Assembly (NCBI GenBank): GCA_006844635.1
Contig: SPJO01000111.1
Location: 1 to 30,046, forward strand
Direction of reading: 5' to 3'
Length of the DNA: 30,046 nucleotides
From: Methylophilaceae bacterium
Lineage (GTDB): Bacteria > Pseudomonadota > Gammaproteobacteria > Burkholderiales > Methylophilaceae
Part shown: positions 15,025 to 22,953 of the stretch, one piece after another
Position numbering within the stretch: position 1 is the first letter of the stretch
Layout of the letters: every line of letters starts with the position of its first letter
The notes under the pieces: generated by a model
Database searches by the model: none
Told to the model about the DNA's origin: nothing
The model's input: only the letters and a program-made list of their open reading frames with translations
Translations under genes and position numbers: made by a program

Positions 15025-16641
15025 ATGCCACAACATTTTGACACGCTCATCATCGGCAGCGGCTTAGCGGGTTTAACGCTCGCACTACAAATCGCTGACC
15101 AAAAAAAAGTATGTATTGTTAGCAAGCGTAAAATGAATAATAGTGCTAGCAGCTGGGCGCAAGGCGGCATCGCAACTGTGTTGAACAGTGAGGACACCAT
15201 CGATGCGCATGTGGCTGATACGCTCGATGCAGGCGCTGGTTTATGCGATGCTGAGATTACCCGCATGGTCGCTGAACATGGCCGAGAAGCCATTGAATGG
15301 CTGATTAACTTAGGTGTTGAGTTCACCCGTGAAGAAAACAGTGAAACGGGATACCACCTCACCCGAGAAGGTGGCCATAGTCACCGCCGTATCGTCCATG
15401 TCGCTGATGCCACAGGGCGTGCCGTTCAAAAAACGCTTGCTCAGAAGATTCGTGAGCATGCCAATATTACTTTATTAGAAGATCACATTGCGGTTGACCT
15501 TATTACAAGCAAAAAGCTAAAAAAGTCATCTAAAAATAGCTGCTTAGGTGCGTACGTACTTAACAATGATACAGGGAAAGTCGTCACAATTGCCGCGCAA
15601 CAAACTGCTTTGGCGACGGGTGGCGCTGGTAAGGTGTATCTATACACAACCAACCCAGATGTCAGCACAGGTGATGGCATTGCCATGGCATGGCGCGCCG
15701 GTTGTCGCATCTCCAATATGGAGTTTATTCAGTTCCACCCGACGTGTTTGTATCACCCACACGCAAAATCATTCTTAATTACAGAAGCAGTACGCGGCGA
15801 AGGTGGCTTACTTAAACTGCCTGATGGCACGCGCTTTATGCCTGAACACGATGAACGTGCAGAGTTAGCACCGCGTGACATCGTGGCAAGAGCCATTGAT
15901 TTTGAGATGAAAAAGCGCGGGCTGGAGTGCGTTTATTTAGACATTACACACCAGTCAGCTGACTTTATTAAAGAACATTTTCCAACCATCCATCAACGCT
16001 GTTTAGAGTTAGGAATTGATATCACGCAAGAACCAATCCCTGTTGTGCCGGCCGCACATTACACTTGCGGAGGCATCGTTACGGACAACCAAGGTCACAC
16101 CGATATAGAAAACTTATACGCTATTGGCGAAACGGCCTGTACAGGCCTGCACGGTGCCAATAGGCTAGCCAGCAACTCATTATTAGAATGCATGGTTTTT
16201 GGACGCATTGCTGCGCAACAGATACTGGCGGCAAAACCGCAACCATCAATCACGCTACCTCACTGGGATGAAAGCCGTGTAACCGATGCGGACGAAGAAG
16301 TATTAATTACACACACTTGGAATGAGTTACGTCGTTTTATGTGGAACTATGTTGGTATCGTCAGAACAGATAAACGCTTAAGTCGGGCTTTGCATCGCAT
16401 TCATATGTTACGTGATGAGGTGCATGAGTTTTATAGTAACTTTAAAATTAGCAATGATTTAATTGAGCTAAGAAATTTACTACAAGTAGCTGAACTGATT
16501 GTAAAAAGTGCAATGGAAAGGCGTGAGAGCCGTGGTTTGCACTATAGTAAAGACTGCCCAGAACTATTAGAGACAGCAGAAGCGACGATCCTAACCCCAG
16601 GCAAAAACTACAGCTTATTAGATAACAAACACGGACATTAA
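15025..16641 (+). CDS. nadB: L-aspartate oxidase NadB
   Basis: NadB oxidises L-aspartate to iminoaspartate, the first step of de novo NAD synthesis, with NadA as the next enzyme. The 538-residue flavoprotein has the FAD loop GSGLAGLTLAL at 11-21, SSWAQGGIATVL around 42-53, the capping-domain segment HPTCLYHP, VPAAHYTCGGIVTD, and GETACTGLHGANRLASNSLLECMVFG near the end of the FAD domain. The C-terminal helical domain (WNELRRFMWNYVGIVRTDKRL) is present. It differs from succinate dehydrogenase flavoprotein by length and by the NadB-type capping sequence. It is divergent from rpoE, a linkage also seen in E. coli (nadB-rpoE). Confidence 0.97.
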   Translation: MPQHFDTLIIGSGLAGLTLALQIADQKKVCIVSKRKMNNSASSWAQGGIATVLNSEDTIDAHVADTLDAGAGLCDAEITRMVAEHGREAIEWLINLGVEFTREENSETGYHLTREGGHSHRRIVHVADATGRAVQKTLAQKIREHANITLLEDHIAVDLITSKKLKKSSKNSCLGAYVLNNDTGKVVTIAAQQTALATGGAGKVYLYTTNPDVSTGDGIAMAWRAGCRISNMEFIQFHPTCLYHPHAKSFLITEAVRGEGGLLKLPDGTRFMPEHDERAELAPRDIVARAIDFEMKKRGLECVYLDITHQSADFIKEHFPTIHQRCLELGIDITQEPIPVVPAAHYTCGGIVTDNQGHTDIENLYAIGETACTGLHGANRLASNSLLECMVFGRIAAQQILAAKPQPSITLPHWDESRVTDADEEVLITHTWNELRRFMWNYVGIVRTDKRLSRALHRIHMLRDEVHEFYSNFKISNDLIELRNLLQVAELIVKSAMERRESRGLHYSKDCPELLETAEATILTPGKNYSLLDNKHGH

Positions 16642-16651
16642 CAAACCCGAT

Positions 16652-17140
16652 ATGCCCCGTTTTATCATTTATTTCCTTCTTGCACTCATCATCTTACTGG
16701 CGCTGAGCATCAGAGCCCATGCAACGGTTAACGTTGACTATGTTTATGATGGTGACACCGTCAAAATTATCGATGGCAAAGTGAGCTATAAACTACGAAT
16801 TACACATATTGATGCACCAGAGCGCAATCAAACCTATGGTAAAAAATCACGTCGCGCACTCATCAAGCTTTGCTCGCATGCCAACGTTAAAGTACGCATT
16901 ACTGGCTCAGATCGTTACAAACGAAAGCTAGGCAGTTTAGCGTGCAACGAAACCGATGTCGCCAGCTATATGCTAGAACATGGTCATGCCTGGTTTAATA
17001 CCAAGTATTCATCCAACCAATTATTGGCGATAAAAGAACGCTCTGCACGTGAGAAAAAATTAGGCTTATGGCAAGAGAAAAAGCCGACGGCACCTTGGGT
17101 GTGGCGATACCTAAACAAAGCGCAACAAAAACGACAATAA
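16652..17140 (+). CDS. Exported SNase-like (thermonuclease family) nuclease
   Basis: A 162-residue protein with an N-terminal hydrophobic segment (about residues 4-20) ending in RAHA, which looks like a signal peptide or anchor. It has a staphylococcal-nuclease fold: YDGDTVKI at 32-39, LRITHIDAPER at 48-58 containing the catalytic-type Arg49, Asp54 and Glu57, and DRYKRKLGSL at 87-96 with Arg91. All expected catalytic positions are present, so an active calcium-dependent nuclease outside the cytosol is likely. It starts ten bases after nadB and is probably cotranscribed. The biological substrate is not known. Confidence 0.88.
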   Translation: MPRFIIYFLLALIILLALSIRAHATVNVDYVYDGDTVKIIDGKVSYKLRITHIDAPERNQTYGKKSRRALIKLCSHANVKVRITGSDRYKRKLGSLACNETDVASYMLEHGHAWFNTKYSSNQLLAIKERSAREKKLGLWQEKKPTAPWVWRYLNKAQQKRQ

Positions 17141-17207
17141 GCTCTGCAAAAAACACATAAACCGATTAAAATTCTAATTCATCTACTCAACCTCGCTAGG
17201 AACCCAT

Positions 17208-17687
17208 ATGCAAATCGCAATGAATACTGTTGTCACCATGACTTATGAACTCAAAAACAGCAAAGGCCAATTACTAGAAGAAAGCAAAGAGCCTGTTGCA
17301 TATTTACACGGCGGTTATGACAACATCTTCCCGAAAGTGGAAGAAGCCATGCATGGTAAAAATGTTGGTGATACCGTAGAGGTGTCATTAGACCCAGAAG
17401 ATGCGTTTGGCGACTACGATGAAGAACTCGTGCAAATCGAACCAGAAAGTGCTTTCCCAGCCGAAAACCTGAAAGAAGGCATGCAGTTTGAAGGTGAAGA
17501 CGCCTCAGGTGAAGTGGTGCTATATACCATTACCGATATTGCTGACGGCAAAGTCGTCGTCGATGGCAACCACCCATGGGCTGGCGAACGTTTATTGTTT
17601 ATCGCAAAAATTACTGATGTGCGCAAAGCCAACACAGAAGAAGTCGACCACAAACATGTTCACGGCGCAGGTGGTCACCACCATTAA
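17208..17687 (+). CDS. slyD: FKBP-type peptidyl-prolyl isomerase SlyD
   Basis: A 159-residue FKBP-type prolyl isomerase and chaperone. The FKBP core (MTYELKNSKGQLLEES, PVAYLHGG) is interrupted by the IF domain (DPEDAFGDYDEELVQIEPESAFP, then the GMQFEGE and ITDIADGKVVVDGNHPWAGERLLF blocks), the SlyD layout. The short tail HKHVHGAGGHHH is histidine rich and probably binds nickel or other metals, though much shorter than in E. coli SlyD. TAGGAA lies before the ATG at 17208; a second in-frame ATG at 17220 would also retain the core. Confidence 0.94.
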   Translation: MQIAMNTVVTMTYELKNSKGQLLEESKEPVAYLHGGYDNIFPKVEEAMHGKNVGDTVEVSLDPEDAFGDYDEELVQIEPESAFPAENLKEGMQFEGEDASGEVVLYTITDIADGKVVVDGNHPWAGERLLFIAKITDVRKANTEEVDHKHVHGAGGHHH

Positions 17688-17744
17688 ATTTTGGTATATT
17701 TTTTCTGCGACAATAAAAACCAATTTTAAAAGGGAGAGATAACA

Positions 17745-18164
17745 ATGGAAAATCAACAATATGCAGGCTTTTGGATTCGAGCATTTGCATTAATCATAGA
17801 CAATATCGTTTTTGGACTAGTGCTCACAATACCTTTCCTTATGCTCGGCGCTAGTGCAGACCCTGCTGCATTGGCCGAGGGCATCCCCACTTCTTTCGTC
17901 ATGATATATGTGCTGCTAATCGTAGCCGTTTTAGCGCTATGGGTTAACAAAGGTGCGACACCTGGCAAAATGTTAACGAAAACTAAAATTGTAGATGCTA
18001 CTACAGGTGACAATCTTTCATGGGGAAAAGCCATCTTACGTCTACTAGGCTACATCCCAAGCCAAATAGTATTTTTTCTTGGTTTTATCTGGGTAGCCTT
18101 TGATGCAAAGAAACAAGGATGGCATGACAAAATAGCTAACTCAGTCGTGATTAAAACCGATTAA
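17745..18164 (+). CDS. RDD family inner-membrane protein
   Basis: A 139-residue protein with the RDD family arrangement: aromatic/arginine-rich YAGFWIRAFALIIDNIVFG at about 6-24 containing the conserved Arg and Asp, hydrophobic helices at about 16-33, 50-66 and 102-120, and WVNKGATPGKMLTKTKIVD between them, where Gly-Lys is conserved. AGGGAGAG lies nine bases before the ATG. RDD proteins are mostly of unknown role; some have been reported as Na+/H+ antiporters. It is followed immediately by a bidirectional terminator. Confidence 0.88.
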   Translation: MENQQYAGFWIRAFALIIDNIVFGLVLTIPFLMLGASADPAALAEGIPTSFVMIYVLLIVAVLALWVNKGATPGKMLTKTKIVDATTGDNLSWGKAILRLLGYIPSQIVFFLGFIWVAFDAKKQGWHDKIANSVVIKTD

Positions 18165-18197
18165 ACAAACTGCTGAGACGGTTACTTAAGCGCTAAC

Positions 18198-18225
18198 AAA
18201 GGCCTACTATTACAGTAGGCCTTTT
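18198..18225. terminator. Bidirectional terminator between RDD gene and mutS
   Basis: An 11-bp perfect stem, AAAGGCCTACT / AGTAGGCCTTT, with loop ATTAC (18209-18213), flanked by A and T runs. It follows the RDD gene by 33 bases. On the minus strand the last four codons of mutS and its stop lie inside the hairpin, so the terminator is partly coding. Confidence 0.92.
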
Positions 18226-20765
18226 AGTTTATACAATAGCTCTAATGCTTGCTTTGGCGTTAAATCATCAGGCTGAACAGTCTCTATCGCACTAACCACT
18301 TCATGCGGCGGCGCTTCTTCTGGTAAGTCGCTGGCAGCAAACATATCAGGCTGATCTTGATTTTGTTGTAATTGATTATTCTCTAACTGGCTTAATTTTC
18401 TTTTTGCAGCAGTCAGCACCGGTTTTGGCATACCGGCCAACTGTGCCACTTGCACACCATAACTCTGATTAGCAGCGCCTTCTTCTACTTTATGTAAAAA
18501 CACAATTCCCTTGCCATGCTCCGCGGCATCCAAATGCACATTCGCGGCTTGCTTATAGTCATCCACAATTCGGGTTAACTCAAAGTAATGCGTCGCAAAC
18601 AAGGTTAATGACTTGTTTTTATCCAACAGCTGCTTGGCTACTGCCCATGCGAGGCTTAGGCCATCAAACGTACTGGTGCCACGTCCGATTTCATCCAACA
18701 ATACCAAGCTTTTACCCGTCGCATTATGCAAGATATTCGCGGTTTCTGTCATCTCCACCATAAAGGTAGAGCGGCCACCAGCCAAATCATCAGAAGCACC
18801 AATTCTAGTAAATATGCGATCTATTTCGCCGATTTTAGCGACATTTGCCGGCACATAGCAACCACAATAAGCCAGCAGCACAATCAATGCTGTCTGTCGC
18901 ATAAAGGTCGATTTACCGCCCATGTTCGGGCCAGTAATCAGCAATAATTGCCGATATGCATTTAAATCGACGTCATTAGATACAAACGGTTGCGCAATTT
19001 CTTCGACAACAGGATGCCTACCTGCCTCAATCACGACACTAGCGCCCTGTACAAACTGTGGTTGGGCATACTGTAGGCTTTCTGCCCGCTCGGCAAAGCA
19101 GCACAGCACATCCAAACTGGCCACTGCACCTGCATTCATTTGCAGACCTTCAATATGTGGCAGCAATTGATCCAACACAGTTTCGTAAAGCGCTTTTTCT
19201 CGCGCTAAAGCGCGCTCGTTAGCACTTAAGACTTTATCTTCAAACGCTTTTAGCTCTGGTGTAATAAAGCGTTCAACATTTTTAAGTGTTTGCCGGCGAC
19301 GGTATTCAGTAGGCGCCTGCTCCGCTTGCGCACGGCTAATTTCAATATAAAAGCCATGCACATTGTTATATTCAACTTTTAGGTTGCTCAGCCCAGTGCG
19401 CTCTTTTTCACTCGTCTCATATGCAAGCAAAAAATCGCCATGGCCCGTCTGCAAAGCACGCAACTCATCCAGCTCCCCATCAAAGCCATCGGCAATCACA
19501 CCACCTTCACGCAACACCACAGAAGGCTCTGGTTTAATCGCTTGTGTTAACAACGCCATCGCCTGCGCTGGCGCTTCCATGCTTGTCCTCAATGTTTGCA
19601 ACAAATTGCTCTGTACGCCTTGAAGTACTGTTTGCAAGCTAGGCAACTGCTGTAAGCTATCTCTTAGTGCTGACAAATCTCTTGGTCGTGCTGACTTCAA
19701 TGCTACACGGGCAACAATGCGCTCGATATCTGCCACCTGCCGCAACAAGTCATGTAACGACACTTGCTTCTCTGACTGCAAGATTTCTGCTACCGCCTCA
19801 TGCCGCTGCTCAACCAAGGTATTGTCGCGCAATGGATGATGCAGCCAGTGACGCAATAGTCGCGCGCCCATGGCTGTTTTTGTGGTATTTAATAAAGAAT
19901 ATAAAGTGGGTGAGGGTTCACCACGTATTGTGGTGTCAATTTCCAAATTACGCCGCGTTGCCGCATCCAACTGAATATATTGGCTAGTTTGCTCAACGCG
20001 CAATGCCGTAATATGCGGCAAGCTGGTACGCTGTGTATGTTTTGCATACTCTAGCAACGCTCCCGCAGCGGCTACAGCGACGCTTAACTCAGCACAACCA
20101 AACCCATTTAAATCCGCCGTATTAAATTGCTTGGTTAATACACTGGTCGCTGTTTCAATATCAAACTGCCAAGCAGCCATCTGTTTTTTTGCTGCAGCAT
20201 GCGTCTCGATCGCTGGATGCTGCATATCATCAGCACAAATAATCTCTGCTGGATTGATCCGTTCCAACTCTTGCGGCAAGTGCCCTTTTGCTACTTCACT
20301 TAACACAAAGTCACCTGACGCCAAATTTAAACTCGCTAAGCCGACCAACCCATCGCCAATACAAATGCTTAGCAAAACATTATCTTTTGTTTCATCCAAT
20401 AAGGCTGCATCAGTAAGCGTACCTGGTGTCAAAATACGCGTAACAGCACGCTCGACAGGAACCTTACTGCCTTTTGGTGGCACTTCACCGACTTGCTCAC
20501 AGATGGCAACAGCCTCACCCTGCTTCGCTAGTTTCGCCAGGTACTGCTCAGCAGCATGATAAGGTACACCCGCCATCTTAACCGGCTCGCCACTACTCTT
20601 ACCACGGTGCGTCAGCGTAATACCTAATAAACGTGCCGCTTTTTCCGCATCTTCAAAAAACAACTCATAGAAGTCACCCATGCGAAAAAATAGCAGCATA
20701 TCTGGATGCTGCGCTTTTAACGTCAAATATTGACGCATCATTGGGGTCTGTTTTTCGAGGTTCAT
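18210..20765 (-). CDS. mutS: DNA mismatch repair protein MutS
   Basis: MutS recognises base mismatches and small loops and, with MutL, starts repair. The 851-residue product has the N-terminal mismatch-binding Phe-x-Glu in RMGDFYELF (Phe32, Glu34), the connector and lever domains, Walker A GPNMGGKST, DEIGRGTSTFDG (Walker B) and TLFATHYFEL. The C-terminal tail (DDLTPKQALELLYKLKGLL) matches the tetramer-forming end of MutS1. Length is normal for MutS1, not MutS2. No strong ribosome site is visible before the ATG. Confidence 0.98.
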   Translation of the reverse strand: MNLEKQTPMMRQYLTLKAQHPDMLLFFRMGDFYELFFEDAEKAARLLGITLTHRGKSSGEPVKMAGVPYHAAEQYLAKLAKQGEAVAICEQVGEVPPKGSKVPVERAVTRILTPGTLTDAALLDETKDNVLLSICIGDGLVGLASLNLASGDFVLSEVAKGHLPQELERINPAEIICADDMQHPAIETHAAAKKQMAAWQFDIETATSVLTKQFNTADLNGFGCAELSVAVAAAGALLEYAKHTQRTSLPHITALRVEQTSQYIQLDAATRRNLEIDTTIRGEPSPTLYSLLNTTKTAMGARLLRHWLHHPLRDNTLVEQRHEAVAEILQSEKQVSLHDLLRQVADIERIVARVALKSARPRDLSALRDSLQQLPSLQTVLQGVQSNLLQTLRTSMEAPAQAMALLTQAIKPEPSVVLREGGVIADGFDGELDELRALQTGHGDFLLAYETSEKERTGLSNLKVEYNNVHGFYIEISRAQAEQAPTEYRRRQTLKNVERFITPELKAFEDKVLSANERALAREKALYETVLDQLLPHIEGLQMNAGAVASLDVLCCFAERAESLQYAQPQFVQGASVVIEAGRHPVVEEIAQPFVSNDVDLNAYRQLLLITGPNMGGKSTFMRQTALIVLLAYCGCYVPANVAKIGEIDRIFTRIGASDDLAGGRSTFMVEMTETANILHNATGKSLVLLDEIGRGTSTFDGLSLAWAVAKQLLDKNKSLTLFATHYFELTRIVDDYKQAANVHLDAAEHGKGIVFLHKVEEGAANQSYGVQVAQLAGMPKPVLTAAKRKLSQLENNQLQQNQDQPDMFAASDLPEEAPPHEVVSAIETVQPDDLTPKQALELLYKLKGLL

Positions 20766-20811
20766 ATCAATGTGGGGCGTTAAATCAATTTCATTATTAG
20801 CCCGTCACTTT

Positions 20812-20872
20812 AGAGGAAAAAGACATGAGCGACAACAAGCTGCAAAACGTTTATATCGTCAACGCTGTTTAA
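20812..20872 (+). other. 15-codon ORF with good ribosome site, resembling a thiolase N-terminus
   Basis: GAGGA lies eight bases before an ATG at 20825 that opens MSDNKLQNVYIVNAV and then stops at 20870-20872. The peptide looks like the first residues of acetyl-CoA acetyltransferases, which typically continue V(R/A)TP(I/V)G, but nothing in the following 150 bases resembles the rest. It is either a gene stub left by a deletion or a short leader peptide. The rest of the 20766-21022 gap shows no other feature I can support. Confidence 0.3.
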
Positions 20873-21022
20873 TTCTCATCGCTTATAGCAGACTTTTCAA
20901 CACTATACCGTGTCAGAAAAAATTAAAAATACTTAAGAATCAACAATTTAACGACATTAACTATGCTTGGCATAGAACCTGCAACCTATTCATTAAGTTT
21001 TATTGAATGATAGGAAAGTACC

Positions 21023-21241
21023 ATGCAAGAAAGTCCATTTGATGTTTATGCCGAGTTTTTATTAGAATGCAAAGAAGTCATGGGGTCCGTAGACTTCGAA
21101 CGCTTAGATCAAGATAGTGAATACCGTTCAGATATCTGCCAGCGCATTGCTTCTAAAGTAGATAGTCGCTTGTTTTATAAGGCGGACTTAATCAACCGTA
21201 AATTAGAGATGGATGAAGACACAGAAGAAACAACCCATTAA
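21023..21241 (+). CDS. Small acidic protein of unknown function (72 residues)
   Basis: I do not recognise this protein. It is 72 residues, rich in Glu and Asp, without a membrane segment or signal peptide, and probably mostly helical (FDVYAEFLLECKEVMG; DICQRIASKVDSRLF; LINRKLEMDEDTEE). AGGAAA lies seven bases before the ATG, and the codon pattern looks ordinary. It faces away from mutS and ends 28 bases before the end of suhB, which is convergent. There are no clear catalytic motifs; two cysteines (in LECKE and DICQR) are separated widely. I take it as a real gene because of the ribosome site and its clean boundaries. Confidence 0.55.
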   Translation: MQESPFDVYAEFLLECKEVMGSVDFERLDQDSEYRSDICQRIASKVDSRLFYKADLINRKLEMDEDTEETTH

Positions 21242-21258
21242 GCCTATAACGGGTTGTT
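21229..21258 (-). terminator. Possible stem-loop terminator of suhB
   Basis: AACAACCC and GGGTTGTT pair across a 14-base loop. On the minus strand the stem is followed by TCTTCTGT, a modest U-rich stretch. It overlaps the 3' end of the small plus-strand gene. The loop is long and the tract imperfect, so confidence is moderate. Confidence 0.4.
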
Positions 21259-21269
21259 AAGTAAAACGT

Positions 21270-22076
21270 TTAAGCTGGTGTTCTCATCGCTTGTGTTAAA
21301 TGCGGCTCTAGTACCTGTAACATTTGTGCGAATACTTTGGGGTTAGCGGCCACAATATTACCCGTTTGCAACCAACTTTCATTCCCTTCAAAATCACCAA
21401 CAATTCCACCAGCTTCTTGCACCAGTAAAGCACCTGCTGCAATATCCCACGCGGACAAATTGAGCTCAAAAAAGCCATCAGAAAAACCAGCTGCCACATA
21501 GGCTAAATCTAACGCTGCTGACCCAGGACGTCGAATCCCCGTGGTGTTTTTAATCATGTCTTTCAACATGTCCATATAAGTATCTAAATATGAGAACTCA
21601 CGGAATGGAAAACCGGTTGCAATTAATGCATCTTGCAACTTAAGCCGTTTACCCACACGAATTCTCGTGTCATTTAAAAATGCACCGCGGCCTTTTGTCG
21701 CCGTGAATAAGTCATTTTTGATTGGGTCATAAATAACCGCCTGCGTTAATACACCTTTTTCTTGTAGCGCAATAGAAACACAGTAGCTTGGGAAACCATG
21801 TAAGAAGTTAGTGGTACCATCTAATGGATCAATAATCCAAATGTGGTCAGCTTCTTTATTACTCTCGCCACTCTCTTCACCCAAGAAACCATGATCGGGG
21901 TAAGCATCTTTCAATGTATCAATAATGGCTTGTTCTGCCGCTTGGTCAACTTCACTAACGAAGTCATTAAATGATTTGTTTTGAATCGTGAGTTTGCCTA
22001 AATCGCGAGAAGCAAAATTGATAATGTCGCCAGCTTGGCGCGCTGCCTTAACGGCATTGATTAACATCGGGTGCAT
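21270..22076 (-). CDS. suhB: Inositol-1-monophosphatase SuhB
   Basis: A 268-residue Mg-dependent phosphatase of the inositol monophosphatase family. It has GEESGE at 67-72, IIDPLDGTTNFLHGFP at 81-96 with metal ligands Asp83 and Asp86, and WDIAAGALLVQEAGG near residue 213 as the third metal motif. In E. coli SuhB also joins NusA/NusB antitermination on rRNA, a role probably conserved in proteobacteria. It starts at ATG 22076 without a clear ribosome site. It is divergent from trmJ, an arrangement seen in other proteobacteria, with a perfect palindrome between them. Confidence 0.95.
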   Translation of the reverse strand: MHPMLINAVKAARQAGDIINFASRDLGKLTIQNKSFNDFVSEVDQAAEQAIIDTLKDAYPDHGFLGEESGESNKEADHIWIIDPLDGTTNFLHGFPSYCVSIALQEKGVLTQAVIYDPIKNDLFTATKGRGAFLNDTRIRVGKRLKLQDALIATGFPFREFSYLDTYMDMLKDMIKNTTGIRRPGSAALDLAYVAAGFSDGFFELNLSAWDIAAGALLVQEAGGIVGDFEGNESWLQTGNIVAANPKVFAQMLQVLEPHLTQAMRTPA

Positions 22077-22097
22077 AAGAGGATTTTCATTGAGAAC

Positions 22098-22118
22098 TGT
22101 TAAAATAGCATTTTAACA
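22098..22118. promoter_or_regulatory. Palindrome between suhB and trmJ, possible operator or paired -10 boxes
   Basis: TGTTAAAAT-AGC-ATTTTAACA is a perfect 9-bp inverted repeat around a 3-base centre, placed between divergent starts (suhB 22076, trmJ 22180). Each arm contains TAAAAT, a plausible sigma-70 -10 on both strands, but neither has a good -35. It could be a regulator site or back-to-back promoters. Confidence 0.4.
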
Positions 22119-22179
22119 CTGAAGCATCCTTTATTAAATTAAAGCTGCATGACAGTTAGATAACACATAAGCAACCAAA

Positions 22180-22953
22180 TTGAACACAACTGAAATCACC
22201 CCAAATACATTATTTAGCAATATCCGCGTCGTGCTCTGCCGAACCAGTCATCCAGGCAATATCGGTTCTACAGCTCGCGCCATGAAAACCATGGGGTTAA
22301 GTCGCCTTCACCTCGTCAAACCTAGGCACTTTCCTGACGCACATGCGAAAGCGCTAGCCGTTAATGCATCTGATGTGCTCGACACTGCTATCGTCACTGA
22401 CTCGCTAGAAGAGGCGATTGCTGATTGTAACTTTGTGATCGGCGTGTCAGGAAAAAAGCGCTCGCTATCGCAAGAAGTGTTTACTGTCCGCGAAGCAGCG
22501 GCACAAGCAAAATCACATGCACAAAGCCAACAAGTCGCATTAGTATTCGGCAATGAAACCAGCGGCTTTAGTAGCGCAGAAGCCGACCTCTTTCACGCAC
22601 TAGCGACAATCCCAGCCAACACGGAGTACAACTCTCTAAACTTGTCTCAAGCGGTACAAATCATGTGCTATGAATGCCGCATGGCCATCACTGATGGCGA
22701 ATTGCACTTTGAAAATAACCCAACAGAATTAGCGACACAGCATGAACTAGAACATTTTTATGCGCATTTGAAAGAAGTGCTAACTCATATCGGCTACCTA
22801 AACCCCAAAGCGCCCAAGAAGTTATTTGAACGTATCCGCCGCATGTATGCCAGAACACGTTTAGAGAAAGAAGAAGTACATTTACTACGTGGCATTCTGA
22901 CACTCAGCATCACACCGAAAAAACATAGACAAAACAAACAAAAAGACGGTTAA
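22180..22953 (+). CDS. trmJ: tRNA (cytidine/uridine-2'-O-)-methyltransferase TrmJ
   Basis: TrmJ methylates the 2'-OH of nucleotide 32 in several tRNAs using S-adenosylmethionine. The 257-residue protein begins its SPOUT domain with IRVVLCRTSHPGNIGSTARAMKTMG at about 15-39. It has ALVFGNETSGFSS around 125-137, and the knot motif IPANTEYNSLNLSQAVQIMCYE at about 147-168 containing NLSQAV. The only start that retains the RTSHPGNIG motif is the TTG at 22180, as an in-frame stop lies four codons upstream and there is no earlier ATG. No ribosome site is obvious. It ends overlapping the DUF748 gene tail to tail by four bases. Confidence 0.94.
   Translation: MNTTEITPNTLFSNIRVVLCRTSHPGNIGSTARAMKTMGLSRLHLVKPRHFPDAHAKALAVNASDVLDTAIVTDSLEEAIADCNFVIGVSGKKRSLSQEVFTVREAAAQAKSHAQSQQVALVFGNETSGFSSAEADLFHALATIPANTEYNSLNLSQAVQIMCYECRMAITDGELHFENNPTELATQHELEHFYAHLKEVLTHIGYLNPKAPKKLFERIRRMYARTRLEKEEVHLLRGILTLSITPKKHRQNKQKDG

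Noticed and set aside
20770..21006. 78-codon plus-strand ORF in the gap after mutS
   Set aside because: No ribosome site, unusual basic composition, and it overlaps out of frame with the better supported 15-codon ORF. I treat it as chance.
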